Positions 41,873 through 53,807 of a stretch of DNA of 64,000 bases are shown piece after piece (position 1 is the stretch's first letter; every line of letters begins with the position of its first letter). Source of the stretch: Microdochium bolleyi (Eukaryota > Ascomycota > Sordariomycetes > Xylariales > Microdochiaceae); contig KQ964247.1 of the NCBI GenBank assembly GCA_001566295.1, positions 62,001-126,000 on the forward strand. The letters are read 5' to 3'. The notes beneath the pieces were generated by a model, which was not told where the DNA came from, searched no databases, and worked only from the letters and a program-made list of their open reading frames with translations. The position numbers and the translations under genes are program-made.

Positions 41873-43837
41873 TTAAACTAATGTCACTGTCTCGAAGCTC
41901 CTGCCCGAGACTTCATTTTCCAATTCCTTGCCCTCGTTGAACCAGGTGCCAAGGCCATCCATACGCGCCCAGTCGATGAAGTAGAACAAGCGCTGGCACT
42001 GCTCCATCTTGCTACTGCCCCCTTCCGAAAGGTCACACTGCACACATGCTTGCTCTTGTCCTGATGCCAAAGCTAGCTCTTCGTGTGGGACCTCACGAAA
42101 GAGCATACTCTCGCGGAAAGTGTCGCACAAAAAGACTTTATCCCCGACTTCGACAGAAGCATCTGAAGGCCCAAAATGTTCCGTGTCGAGTATCACAAAT
42201 GCCTGAATGCGCAAAAGATGGCGACATCGTCAGGAACCCGATCAAGATGATGATACTCAACAGCTGGGCCACCCTCGCTGTCCGCTGGTGCATGCTTTTG
42301 CCGCTGCTCTGTGTCTGCGAGGAGGCTCTGCAATTGGAGAAAGAAGTCCGTCTTGCCAAGTGTCTCGTGGGTAAAAGACATTGCCAGGTCTCCCAGCAGC
42401 ACACGGGCAAGCCGCCTAGAAAGAGCTTCAACAGACTTGAAATGACGTATGGACTTACGCCACTGCAGAAGTAAAGGTGACGAGTGCTGAACAGGTTTGT
42501 AATCTGGGTGAATGCTGTCGCGCGATATCCGGTCGTGCCAGCTTAGTGGGCCCCTCGACAGCTGTGCGAGGGAGGCCTCTTCCCAGATCACGACCAATTC
42601 GTCGGTGATGTCGGGTGTCGTTCCGGGGATTACAGAGGTCTGAAATACCATGCCAACAGGTCCGACTTCAAGCCATAGTCCATCGTCGTGCGGGAAGCTG
42701 GACGCTTCGAGGCATTCCAATTCACTGCCGTTTATCAAATAGTTCCAGTTGATTGAGGGTGGTGACGCATGGACCGGCGAGTACGGTCTATAGACTGTCA
42801 TATTTGGTAGCCAAGAGGCGTAGGCAGCAGTCTTGGTCTCATTTTTTTGCACGACTGACACTGCTTGGCTGGTACAACTTGAGTGCCGTGGCCACATGAG
42901 ACATTGACTCACGCCTACCGGTGTAGTACAATGCGTCACGGAGTACTACCTCCGCGGAACGCATGTAATCAACACGTAGTAGTTCGTCACGGGCCCGAGC
43001 CCGGTCGAGATTGAGGTGTTCCCTGTAGCGGCTGGACCTACACATTATGCATTTTGCAGGCATGCAGCTTACGTCCGATGGCACCATGCCGAGCAGAGCG
43101 TACACCTTGTCACGCGTGTCGTGGCAGACGCGATCTGCGCTCGCAATGAGCAACTCGCCGAGCTTAGCCTTGCTGTGATACATGTGTGGGTACTTATTGC
43201 TCTAATCCTCCTTGCGGGCGGCGTGCCCGTCGAGCTTATCGAGGGCTTTTGTGCAAGCCGCCAGTTGAGTAACATAGGCCGGGTCTGCAACCTCTCGCAG
43301 AATCTGCCCCTCCAAAGCAGTCAAGTTCTTGGGACTCTGAGACCAGATTGCCAACCAGCTCGTCATGTACATGGCAAACTGGGTCACATCAATCTGGTGG
43401 AACTTGCGGGGATTGTGGCTCTCGAGCACGGCGCCACCGAGCACGAATAGGGTTTTGTCGCGGCCACCCAGATGGGACTCTTGCACTGTCCACACGCGTC
43501 GCATGTACTCGAGATTGATGAAGTCGGTCTATCTGGCCCGCAATGATCTGGCAAGAACCTGCGTTTATTCCCGGTATATGCGGCTCATGAGGCCGATCTG
43601 GTGACTTTTCTCGTCTAGGTCCGTCTAATTGATACACAACACATCAGCCCAGATGACGACATCGGGACATCGCTCGTGGTGCCAGCGTAAAGCATCGTGG
43701 AGGTTGTGCGTCACACTTGTTGTGTGGTTTACCTTGACCAACTGTGTACTCACATAGAGGATCACTACCATGGAAATAACAGATCCAACACGGAATTTAC
43801 AAATGAAACGATTGGGCATCACTATCGCCATCCTCAA
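41873..43837 (-). pseudogene. HET-domain (heterokaryon incompatibility) pseudogene
   Basis: Remnant of a HET-domain protein, a family that triggers cell death when genetically different hyphae fuse. Family landmarks are readable: VTHNLHDALR, VVIWADVLCIN, DEKSHQIGLMSRIYRE, MRRVWTVQES and RDKVYALLGMVPSD. After a plausible 52-nt intron (42861-42912) come ASWLPNMT, and then GDKVFLCD in a third frame. At least four in-frame stops interrupt the homologous region: TAG at 43625-43627, TAA at 43565-43567, TAG at 43529-43531 and TAG at 43202-43204. A further frame break lies near 42214. The first two stops sit where the family has Gln (CIN-Q) and a polar residue, consistent with CAG to TAG and CAA to TAA changes, the pattern left by RIP-type C-to-T mutation. 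No start codon with a proper HET N-terminus was found upstream. Probably nonfunctional. Confidence 0.85.
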
Positions 43838-46689
43838 ATAGCCTTGAAACCAACCGAGGCAGTATTCCTTGCTCGCTACACCAGGTGTCTGATAACTGGA
43901 GGGATGCTAGAGTGTGAAGATACTCCTGCGTTAAAACCTTAGACCTGAGCAAGAGCAGAAATCTATTCGGTCAATGGCCTTCATTGTAAGCGCCTGAGCG
44001 TGCTGGACGCTCAGGATATTTGCCAACTTGTCAAGACCGAGTTCGATACGTCGCGATCCCGTCGCATGCCACCCGAAGTCCGGTGCAAGTGGCTAAGCTC
44101 GCATTATACGATCTGCAAAGGTCATCAAATATTCACCGATAGAGATACAGTTCAGTCATACTCATACACCAAATCTTGCCCTTGCTTGTGGAATAACGAA
44201 GACAAACTGAAGAACTAAGAATCCAGAGACGAATGCGGAGGAAAGCAGCCATATACAGATCCCGTCAAGCACGTGTACGTCAAACATTTGCGAGTTCAGA
44301 AACGACCCATGCGACGAATCGCGCTCTTCCTGCTTCTCCAAAGTGCAATGCAGTATCTAGCAGAGCGAGATAGCTTTAGCTTACGCAAATGCCTACGCAC
44401 AAATACAAGATATGCCGACATCGAGTGTAGCGCAACGACCCGTTGCTGCCTGGTCTATGTAGACTGGTGTTGAAGTTGAGTGCGGTGTTTTCGAGAATGT
44501 GGACATGGTACGTGCCTGGTATTGCTTGCTGTGTTTTGATCGTGTGTCTATGTTGCTTGGTATCACTTGGTTACTGCCCCATTCTCGAAGCAAATAATTA
44601 TCTGCTTGAAAATTGAAATAATTGACTATGATCATCATTGGGCGCGCCAGAATCTGCATTGTTTTGCATATATTGATATCTGGATCGTACTCGCACCTCT
44701 TGCTGCCCGGGGGTCTGGTGTGGGTTCGAGCACGGGCGATTTCAACACTCGGCCGAGTAAAGTAGGGCAGGAAGAGGAAGTCAAAAGTGCCGGGGTTCTT
44801 CCTCCGCAGTCTTCCATAAAGGGGCGTGGGCTTCAGCTGAATGGAATATCATACTGTAAAGACCCAACCCCCCGGTGCGCTATTCAATTACTGGTGTGGG
44901 CGGACTGCTCTAGAAGGCGCTTGAACTGAGTTGCCGATAAGTGCTCGAACCCAAGTCCATTGATCAAGGTAAGGAGTTCCGAGTTTTTACAACTGTGTAA
45001 GGCCATTTTTGCCAAGACAGCCATGCGCATTGTGCTCTTCTCTGTGGATCGAGCGTCTATTCTAACTATATTGCATTGCGGACAGCACGGTTTCAGCCAT
45101 ATTCAACCCTAATCTACGCAAAGTACAGCAAGGACGTCTCGCAGCTCCACCACCGCCAGCGTGAAACCACCGCCGTTAAGCGGTCGAACAGGAAGGCCTG
45201 AATGACCTCATGATTCTTCCACGAACGGACTGTTGATTGAACTGTAACACAGTAGGTACGAATTTCGGTTCATTGCTCGACTCCTTCTCTGCCACGAAGC
45301 AGCCTGTCCAACAAGTTCGTCAAGTCATCACTCTGAGAGTCTCAGCCGGTAATTTTTGTGGACTACAACTATCGACGGCAGCGACGATTATGGCGATGAT
45401 ATCGGGATGCTAGAAGAGCCCTAGATCCATCCCACACTCCGTGACCTTCAATTCCGCCCCCAATAGGCAGGAGGGGAGGGGTCATGATGGGTACTGTATT
45501 TGCCGAGCTCCCACACACAGGCATACGCGTGTACCTTGAGAGCCTTGCCTTGGTCCACTCTTGCCGCTCGGCAGTTGGAGGTCTACGGCTGCGACCCGGC
45601 AGTTGGCCCCGGGACACACCCGGCGTGTCGACATGCCTGATGCGGGTTAGGCGAGCCACAGCCGTCGCGATCCCGCCCGAGGGCGAATAAACATTCCGGG
45701 GCACATCCCTGTCTTTTGCATTTAACGTTCAAGCCACAAAAACACCAACTGCCAACAAGTCACCATCGGGCCACTCGACATCGAGCCATTGTCAATCTCC
45801 TGCCCTCACCGGTGAACTAGGCCAGCAGGCATCATTGCCTTTATGCAACACATCTTTCGTCACCCGCAGGCTTACTGTACTAGGACCCCCATGGCTGACC
45901 TCATCTCATCCCAGTCAATGCCCAAGTTGAGTAAATGAGGACCAACATCCAGACTCCATACCCCGGACCCACCGGAGAAAATCCCAATTTTCCGCGCACT
46001 TGCGCACTTGGCACCGGACAACACCTTGGGCATATCAGGGAGTATTGAGGGAATAGCTATATGGGCGACTATCCATATTATGCTTCAATTCTTGATGTGA
46101 TTGGGAACCTAGCGTCACAGGGCTGAGCCGTTGCATATTCTTGGCTCGGTCGACCGGCATCAGATTGATTGGCAGAGCCATCGTCTGGGCGCTCGATAGA
46201 GAGCTTGGGAACGGACCGTGCGGTGGCGGTTTACTGATTGTGAGCTGATCTTTCCTTGCGTAAGCGCCCGAGACGAAAATAGACTTTGTCACACTACGCG
46301 AAAAGCAGGTACGGAGTGTTGTCCAACGTGATGGGACCAGGGTCCCCTTGCACCTGTCCATAAGATTGTCCGTCGATCTTGTCTTGGAACGGAATGTCCC
46401 GCTCGGGATGGGTCCCAGAAACTTTGACAAGAGCACCCATGCATTGTGTCTTCGAGATGCTGACCGATCACAAGATCGTGCTTGTTGCCACAATAGGACA
46501 ATGACGGCCGATCCTACGAGCCGGAGCCAATCCGGCCTTCGCCGTTACACACCCGTTGATCATATATCAGAAATCAGTTCCGCTCCTCCCAACGGCTCTG
46601 TCTGCTTCCTACAGTCCACCCTCAGCTGATCGTACAGGATCACCAGGTGGCCCTCTGTCTTACGCTCTCTTCTCTACTCCATCGCCACG
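43838..46689. other. Intergenic, AT-rich left half
   Basis: About 2.9 kb. The left part (to about 45.3 kb) is visibly AT-richer than coding neighbours and may include the decayed 5' end of the HET gene, possibly RIP-affected. The right part is the upstream region of the catalase-peroxidase; the 152-codon minus frame there (46035-46493) is unrecognised. Confidence 0.5.
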
Positions 46690-49068
46690 ATGCGCTTCAC
46701 AGATTCGAGCATCAGCCACGTGCTGGCAGTAGCAGCGGCGTCTGCCCTGCTCCCAGCCACGGTCTCGGCCCAGGGCTGCCCTTACGCCAACAAGCAGCGG
46801 GATATCGCCGGCCAGCCGTCAACCAAGCGGGCCGATGCGGCTGCCGAGACCGCCTTTGGTCGCTGCCCCATCACCAGCAACGAGGCGGGCGGTGGCACGC
46901 GCAGCAAAGATTGGTGGCCCTGCCAGCTCAAGCTCGACGTTCTCCGACAGTTCCAGCCGTCGGTCAACCCTTACGGCGGGGATTTCGACTACCTCAAGGC
47001 GTTCCAGTCCCTCGACTACGCAGCCCTGAAGAAGGACCTCGAGGAGCTCATGACGCAGTCGCAAGACTGGTGGCCCGCCGACTTCGGTCACTACGGTGGA
47101 CTCTTCATCCGCATGGCCTGGCACAGCGCTGGCACGTACCGGTCCCGCGACGGACGTGGTGGTGCCTCGATGGGCCAGCAGCGCTTCGCTCCTCTCAACA
47201 GCTGGCCAGACAATGGCAACCTCGACAAGGCACGACGCCTGCTTTGGCCTATCAAGCAGAAGTACGGGTCCAAGATTTCCTGGGCGGATCTGATCATCAT
47301 GACGGGTAACGTGGCACTGGAGACGATGGGCTTCGAGACGCTGGGCTTCGCAGCCGGCCGCACCGACACCTGGCAGTCCGACGAGGCCATCTACTGGGGC
47401 GCGGAGACGACCTTTGTGCCCCAGGGCAACGACAAGCGCTACAACGGCAGCACCGACATCTACGAGCGCGCAGACAAGCTGGAGAAGCCGTTGGCCGCAA
47501 CCCACATGGGCCTCATCTATGTCAACCCCGAGGGCCCCGACGGCAACCCCGACCCCAAGGCCTCGGCCCTGGATATCCGGATGACCTTTGGCAACATGGG
47601 GATGAATGACAGCGAGACAGTGGCTCTCATTGCCGGTGGCCACGCCTTCGGCAAGACCCACGGTGCTGTCAAAGGCAGCAACATTGGCCCTGCCCCTGAG
47701 GGCGCCTCTCTCGGCGAGATGGGCCTGGGCTGGCACAACAGCGTCGGCAGTGGCAACGCCGACCTGGCCACGACCAGTGGCCTCGAGGTCATCTGGACCA
47801 AGACGCCGACCAAGTGGAGCAACGACTTCCTCACCTCGCTGTTCAAGAACAACTGGACGCTGGTGGAGAGCCCGGGCGGCCACAAGCAGTGGGAGGCGCT
47901 GAACGGCACCCTCGACTACCCCGATCCCTTTGACAAGACCAAGTTCCGCCACGCCACCATGCTGACGTCGGATCTGGCACTGCTCCACGATGACATCTAC
48001 CGGCCCATCGCCCAGAACTTCCAGGAGAACCCCGAGCAGCTCGCCGAGGCCTTCCGCCAGGCCTGGTTCAAGCTGATCCACCGCGATCTGGGCAACAACA
48101 TGAACTACCTGGGCCCTGATGCTCCGCAACAGACCTTCCACTGGCAGGATCCTCTCCCCGCGGCGCCCGCGGAAACCATCGGCGACGCCGATGTGGCCAA
48201 GCTCAAGGAGGCTATCCTCGCCGCCAAGGATCTGGATGTGTCCAAGCTCGTCGCTACCGCCTGGGGCTCCGCTTCCACCTACCGCCACTCTGACCGCCGT
48301 GGTGGTGCCAACGGCGCCCGCATTGCCCTCGAGCCCCAGGTCAACTGGGCCCCCAACAACCCCAAGCAGCTCGCCCAGGTGCTCTCCGCCCTCAAGCGCA
48401 TCCAGGCCGACAGCGGTGTCAACGTCTCGCTGGCTGACCTGATCGTGCTTGGCGGTGCCGCGGCCATCGAGAAGGCCATCGCCGATGCCAACCTGGGCTT
48501 CACTGTCTCGGTGCCGTTCCACCCCGGCCGCGTCGACGCCACGCAGGACTCGACCGACCTCGCGACCTTTGCCTTCCTCGAGCCCCAGGTCGACGGCTTC
48601 CGCAACTACGGCCGCGGCACCGCACGTGCCCGCACCGAGGAGTTCCTGGTCGACATGGCTAACCAGCTGACACTCACACCCCCCGAGCTCACTGTCCTCG
48701 TGGGAGGCATGCGCGCCCTAGGCGCCACCTTTGACGGCTCCACAACCGGCGTGCTCACCACTACACCGGGCAAGCTGACCAACGAGTTCTTTGTCAACAT
48801 CCTCGACATGGCCACGGCCTGGAAGACCGAGGGCAGCGACAGCGCGCAGGAGAAATGGGTCGGCGTGGACCGCAAGAGCAACTCGCCCAAGTGGACCGCC
48901 ACCCGCTCCGATCTCGTCTTCGGGTCTCACGCCGAGCTGCGCGCCATCTGCGAGGTGTACGCTTCCAGCGACGCTAAGGAGAAGTTCGCGCGGGACTTTG
49001 TGGCTGCCTGGGCCAAGGTCATGGACCTGGACAGGGCGGACCTGCGCCGCAAGGCTGCCTCTATCTAG
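46690..49068 (+). CDS. katG2: Secreted catalase-peroxidase (KatG2 type)
   Basis: Bifunctional heme catalase-peroxidase, intronless, 792 aa. A signal peptide (residues about 1-27, LAVAAASALLPATVSAQG) marks it as the extracellular KatG2 type known from plant-associated ascomycetes, as opposed to cytosolic KatG1. The active site is complete. The distal triad is Arg141, Trp144 and His145 (RMAWHSAGTYR). Tyr277 (IYVNPEGP) and Met303 (GNMGMND), with Trp144, form the covalent Met-Tyr-Trp adduct needed for catalase activity. The proximal heme ligand is His318 (AGGHAFGKTHG). The second, heme-free domain (from about residue 490) repeats the fold: KLVATAWGSASTYRHSDRRG. Fungal katG genes are known to derive from bacteria, consistent with the lack of introns. 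The likely role is destroying host-derived H2O2 outside the cell. Confidence 0.95.
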   Translation: MRFTDSSISHVLAVAAASALLPATVSAQGCPYANKQRDIAGQPSTKRADAAAETAFGRCPITSNEAGGGTRSKDWWPCQLKLDVLRQFQPSVNPYGGDFDYLKAFQSLDYAALKKDLEELMTQSQDWWPADFGHYGGLFIRMAWHSAGTYRSRDGRGGASMGQQRFAPLNSWPDNGNLDKARRLLWPIKQKYGSKISWADLIIMTGNVALETMGFETLGFAAGRTDTWQSDEAIYWGAETTFVPQGNDKRYNGSTDIYERADKLEKPLAATHMGLIYVNPEGPDGNPDPKASALDIRMTFGNMGMNDSETVALIAGGHAFGKTHGAVKGSNIGPAPEGASLGEMGLGWHNSVGSGNADLATTSGLEVIWTKTPTKWSNDFLTSLFKNNWTLVESPGGHKQWEALNGTLDYPDPFDKTKFRHATMLTSDLALLHDDIYRPIAQNFQENPEQLAEAFRQAWFKLIHRDLGNNMNYLGPDAPQQTFHWQDPLPAAPAETIGDADVAKLKEAILAAKDLDVSKLVATAWGSASTYRHSDRRGGANGARIALEPQVNWAPNNPKQLAQVLSALKRIQADSGVNVSLADLIVLGGAAAIEKAIADANLGFTVSVPFHPGRVDATQDSTDLATFAFLEPQVDGFRNYGRGTARARTEEFLVDMANQLTLTPPELTVLVGGMRALGATFDGSTTGVLTTTPGKLTNEFFVNILDMATAWKTEGSDSAQEKWVGVDRKSNSPKWTATRSDLVFGSHAELRAICEVYASSDAKEKFARDFVAAWAKVMDLDRADLRRKAASI

Positions 49069-49744
49069 AGATAATAGAAGAATAGCGAGCACTGAGATGG
49101 CTATGATTGGACGGGAGGGTTCGAAGACCCAGGATATCAAAGACTGAGGGTATAGTGTAGCTTTGGCCCTTACCCCGACATGTTCGTGCAACATACATAA
49201 TACAAGAAATGGCCCGTTACATCGCCAAGATCCTCCATCGCCCGTCCTCACCAGGCTTGTGGCAAACTGTGAGTGTATTAGCGAAAAAGCAACATGTGGT
49301 GAGTTGCTATTGTGTGATCCAGATCCAACAAACACACAACGCACAAGTACTCGATGCTTTTTGTGCAGGGGGCAGCATATGCATAAGGGTCTTGACCTCG
49401 CCCGTTCTATTGGTTGCTGCTTGCCGTCCGCGACACCTGCGATATGAGACCCCTGTCGATTATCTTTGTCCCAGGTCGCGGAGTCAGCCAGGAGGGCTGC
49501 GTAGAGCGAAGTCAGCCTTATGCGAGATGGGTCAGCTGAAGATTACTACCCCGCTCCCACACGACATGTTTCCAGAGCCTTGCTCATCGAAGCGCTTCAT
49601 GAGGGAGGTGAGCCTTTTTCTTCCATTGCACCAGTCTTTGTACGCAGGGGTTTGTGATGCCCGAGCGCATAGCATCAGTGCTTTCGCTCACGCTGCTGTT
49701 TTCACGGCCCAGCCCCAACCCTGCAACACCGGCTTCGGTCCATC
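49069..49744. other. Intergenic, NLR promoter region
   Basis: Follows the catalase-peroxidase stop and precedes the NLR start. The plus-strand frame 49209-49769 overlaps the NLR start in another frame and has no recognisable content. Confidence 0.5.
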
Positions 49745-52700
49745 ATGCTGGTCACGAAAGAAGGGTTGACTGTCCTTCACAGTCCTGAAGATATACTCGT
49801 TGAGTACGCTCCTGTCCGCCGTCGCCGTAGAAGGAGCATCGCTGACTTGAATACGCGTAGTATCATTTTCGTACATGGCCTCCAAGGCCATCCATTACTC
49901 ACTTGGGCATGCCAAGCTGGACCACAGGGCCATGCTGCATCGACGCCAGCACTGCCTCTGGTAGATCAGTCGACCACAAGCCTGGAAATACTCCCGTCGG
50001 AGGGTGAGGACCTGGGCTCCACGAGAGCTAGGGTGAAGAAACTCAGATTTCGTATCCCACGATTATTTCCCAGGTCGCCGCCTAGCCAGCTCCATGTAGC
50101 CGCCAACACGGTGTTCTGGCCCTTTGATTTCCTCGCCAAGGAGGACTTCTGTAGTCGCGCCCGAATCCTCACATACGGCTACGACTCGCGCGTGACAAAA
50201 GGGTACCGGCCAGCCAACCAGAACAACATCTTCAGCCACGCCAAGGATCTCCTGTATTCCATACAGCGTGAGAAGCCACCAACGAGGCCGATCATATTCG
50301 TTGTGCATTCTCTGGGGGGCTTGCTAGTCAAGGAAATGCTCCGCCGTTCGGATGCGTCCGAGGAGAATGAGATTCAGGATGTCGTGAAGTCCACGAACGC
50401 GGTCATATTTATGGGGACACCGCACAGGGGAAGTCCCCAGTTGGCGAATCTGGGCGAGACTGTCCGCCTTCTCGGAAGCGCCATCTTGCGGGTCGAGTCG
50501 AATTCAAAGCTGCTCCGAGCTCTTGGAACGGACAGCCCGGAACTGGAGCTCAGCAGAGAGGCCTTCATTACACTGTGGAGGAAGTACGACTTCCGGGTCA
50601 AGACATTCCAGGAGGCTTTTGCCTGGAAAGGATTGCACATCTCCGTGCTGGGGCAGAAGGTGAGCTCCCTCATGCCACTAGGCTCAGTCGTGAGGCGTGG
50701 CCAGATACTCACCCCAACCACCAGGTTGTGCCAGAGATATCGTCAACACTCGACGATCCGCGGGAACGAGCAGAGACCATCTCCGCAAATCACATGGAGA
50801 TGTGTCGCTTCGCGGCGCAGTCCGACTTGGGTTACCAAAAGGTGGCTGGGGAGATCCGTGACATGATCCAGGTTCTGGCAAGTATGTTTGCATCCTGAAG
50901 TGACACCATCGATCGGGCATCCGCGCAGTGGTGCTGCATCACTGACCCTAGGCTGCAGAGCCAAGACTATCCCCCGAGAATCAACGTACGTCCCACAATG
51001 CTCTCTGTTTCACTGGTTCGCTAGGTGCTGATCCCACCGTCCAGAGCTACTCGATACCCTGTACTTCCCCGAAATGCAAAGCAGAGAGGCAAACATCCAC
51101 GATGCCCTGAAAGACACCTGCGCTTGGGTCTACACTCAGCAGAACTATATCAATTGGGCCGAGCGGCTGGGTGTGGAGAGCCATCACGGGCTCTTGTGGG
51201 TCAAGGGAAAGCCCGGTGCTGGCAAGTCGACCCTCATGAAGAACCTTGTGCGTCATGCCAAGGATACCCATGACACTGGCTCGGCAGAGTCGCACCTGAT
51301 CATCTCATTCTTCTTCAACGCGCGAGGAACACAAGCTCTGGAGAAGAATGTGGTGGGTCTATACCGCTCGCTTCTGCACCAGACGTTAAGTACCAACCCC
51401 CGCGCGCTCAGCGATTTGACACGCCGCAAGAACGACGCGCTCAGGCGTGGAGCCCTCCAATGGAGTCTTTGGGAGCTGAGGGACTGTCTTCTGGATGTTT
51501 TTGCGACAGAGGGAGCGCGGCCGACATGGATCTTCATCGACGCCATGGACGAGTGTGCTGACGACGAGGTCAGACAGCTGGTCGAATTCCTCCGAAGGCT
51601 GACTTCCAAGTCTTTCAAGGTTGGGGCCTTCCTGAACATCTGCCTGTCAAGTCGACACTACCCTCAAATTTCAATCGACGATTGCCCAGAGCTTGTGGTC
51701 GAAAACAACAACCACGATGATATCCTGCGCTACATTGAGGTCGAGGCCAAACACACCGAAGAGATCCAAGAGCTGAGGCAACCCATCATGGACAAGGCCG
51801 ACGGAGTCTTCCTATGGGTCGTTCTGGTTCTTTCCATGCTCAAGCGAATGCGTCGTGGCAAGTCAGTCATGTGGCTCCGTCGCATCCTGGACGATATTCC
51901 CCCGCAGCTGGAGCTATTGTTCCAGGGGCTGTTCATGGCCGTCGAAGAATCAGAGCTGGATCAAATCGTGATTCTCATGGATATCATGCTCTTTGCTCGA
52001 AAAGCAATGACGCTCGACGACATCCATGCTGCCCTCTGCTTCAGTACGGAAGGCTTCGAGTCTCTGGAAGCCTGGCGACACTCAATGTACTACCTCGGTA
52101 CAGCAAAGAAGCGACGAGAAATGGTCATCGAGCTTTCGAGGGGCGTGCTCGAACCCATTTACACAGACGCAAATGACCGTCGCAACCCACAGTATCAGTT
52201 CATTCACGAGACTGTTCGCGAGTTTTTCCTATCGGGAAAGGGGTACCGCCTGCTTGGGCAAGATAGCCGTGATCATCAGGGAAAGGCCCACTCGACGCTG
52301 GCACTGGCATGCTGCCGCTACCTCGACGTGGCAGAATTCACGCCCATGAACCGAGCCGCCGCCATGTCGCAGAGCTGGGAGGCTCGCAACCACTTCGTCT
52401 CCAGTCACGCTTTCCTGCAGTACAGCACACACTACCTTCTGGAGCACATCGAGGCCGCGGAGCAACGTGGGTACTCTCAGGAAGCCCAGCTCGCCGTAGT
52501 CGAAGACCGTGTTCTCGAGCGCTTGTGCCTGAGCGCCGGAGACCACTCCCAGTGGTCCCGAGGCACGACAATGTTCTACGCTGCAGCGAACTCGTCCGCC
52601 GGGATCATCAAGAGGCTCGTCGCTATGGCCATCAGCGTCAATGTCTGTGCGCCTCGCATGCACCAGCAGTATCCGCTCCTCGCCGCGGGTTCCCGTGCTC

Positions 52701-53275
52701 GAATAGATACCTATTTCCATGAAACAAGTGAGCGGGCAAATACCATCGAACTCCTTCTCCGATGCGGTGCGGACTACATGGTCAGGAATCTGGAGAACCA
52801 GAATATCCTGCACTTGGTACTTCACAACAATGTCCCTGTGGCCCGGCAGATGCTTGCAGTTTTTGAGACGCTTGCTGCGCCATCGCTGATGTTGCTAGAC
52901 GCGGACCGCATGGGAACGCTGTTGTTGCATGCAGACAACAACGGCGTTGTACCAATCTCGAGGCTCGGAGTTACAGAGGAACTCGGCGCGAACCTCCTGC
53001 GGGTGTTGCTCATGCGTGGTATTAGTCTGGATTTGCCAGCATCGAATTATGGCACGCTCCTCACCCACTTGGGACCGTGCCTGGCCACAATGTCGCGGCT
53101 GGACAGCTCTGATAGGCAAAGCCAAACCAGTAACATGCATCAATGTTTCGACATCCTCGAAACCAAGTACAGAGTGGTCAGGTCAAAGGACTACGAGCAA
53201 ACAGGGAAGCTCATCCGGCTTGAAGAGGACAAGAACAACCTCTTACCGAGCAAGAAACGGTCTGCCACTGGTTGA
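49745..53275 (+). CDS. Fungal NLR: alpha/beta-hydrolase - NACHT - degenerate ankyrin
   Basis: STAND-class NOD-like receptor. Exons 49745-50659, 50725-50881, 50959-50985 and 51045-53275, 3330 nt (1109 aa), no frame breaks. The N-terminal effector (residues about 7-305) is a lipase/esterase-like alpha/beta hydrolase of the SesB/PGAP1 type: GLTVLHSP, IFVHGLQGHPLLTW, nucleophile Ser189 in VVHSLGGLL, and FMGTPHRGS. The linker holds the conserved RAETISANHMEMCRF and LSPENQ...LYFPEM segments; the 27-nt exon 3 is inferred from phase and this motif. In NACHT, Walker A is GKPGAGKST (421-429) and Walker B IFIDAMDEC (529-537). A winged-helix-like QFIHETVREFFLSG follows. The C-terminal 300 residues hold few, decayed ankyrin-like units (TIELLLRCGADYMVRN, ILHLVLHNNVPVARQML). 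Such receptors control heterokaryon incompatibility and possibly antiviral or antibacterial defence. Neighbour: a dead HET gene 6 kb upstream. Confidence 0.9.
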
Positions 53276-53807
53276 ACAGAGTTTACATAAAGTTGCCCCG
53301 GATATCGAGGAACCCCCGAGCTGCCTATATGCCTAGCCCGGCGGCGGCACACTTGCCAGTTTTTTTTTCATCGAGCTCGAAACGGTGGTCCTGGCAGAGG
53401 AAGGACGGAAGCTTTTATGCGAGACTCGCGCATTGAATAGCCTTGGGGATAGCAGCAGCAAGAGTTCACCAATTGATTGCAATATCCAGTAAAAGCCTCG
53501 AGTTCCAGCATCGTTGTCAGCACTAGCATTCTGGGTAATCATTCTCCTTCGGATAAGGTGCCTGGCCAACCAGAGCGCCAGGAAACCGAGAGGATTTTGG
53601 TGGACCCCAGAGAGGGAACTGTAGGGACCCTGGTCGTCCCGGGATGTTGACCCTGGCCGTCCTTTGTCCTGGAGGAGGCAAAAGGCGGTCCCCCTCGCTG
53701 TTCTGCACTCTGACCCGCTGGCTTGTCTGGAGAGACTTGACTCTTTGTACTTCCCCACGCCAGTTCGTACCACAGTAACAAGACCACATAACACGCAGCA
53801 TCACGCC
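53276..53807. other. Intergenic, P450 promoter region
   Basis: Between two plus-strand genes. Contains a T9 tract near 53360. No TATA box is evident close to the P450 start. Confidence 0.5.

Noticed and set aside
46819..48522. 567-codon antisense frame inside the catalase-peroxidase
   Set aside because: Shadow frame created by strong GC third-position bias; no domain, while the plus strand is unambiguous KatG.
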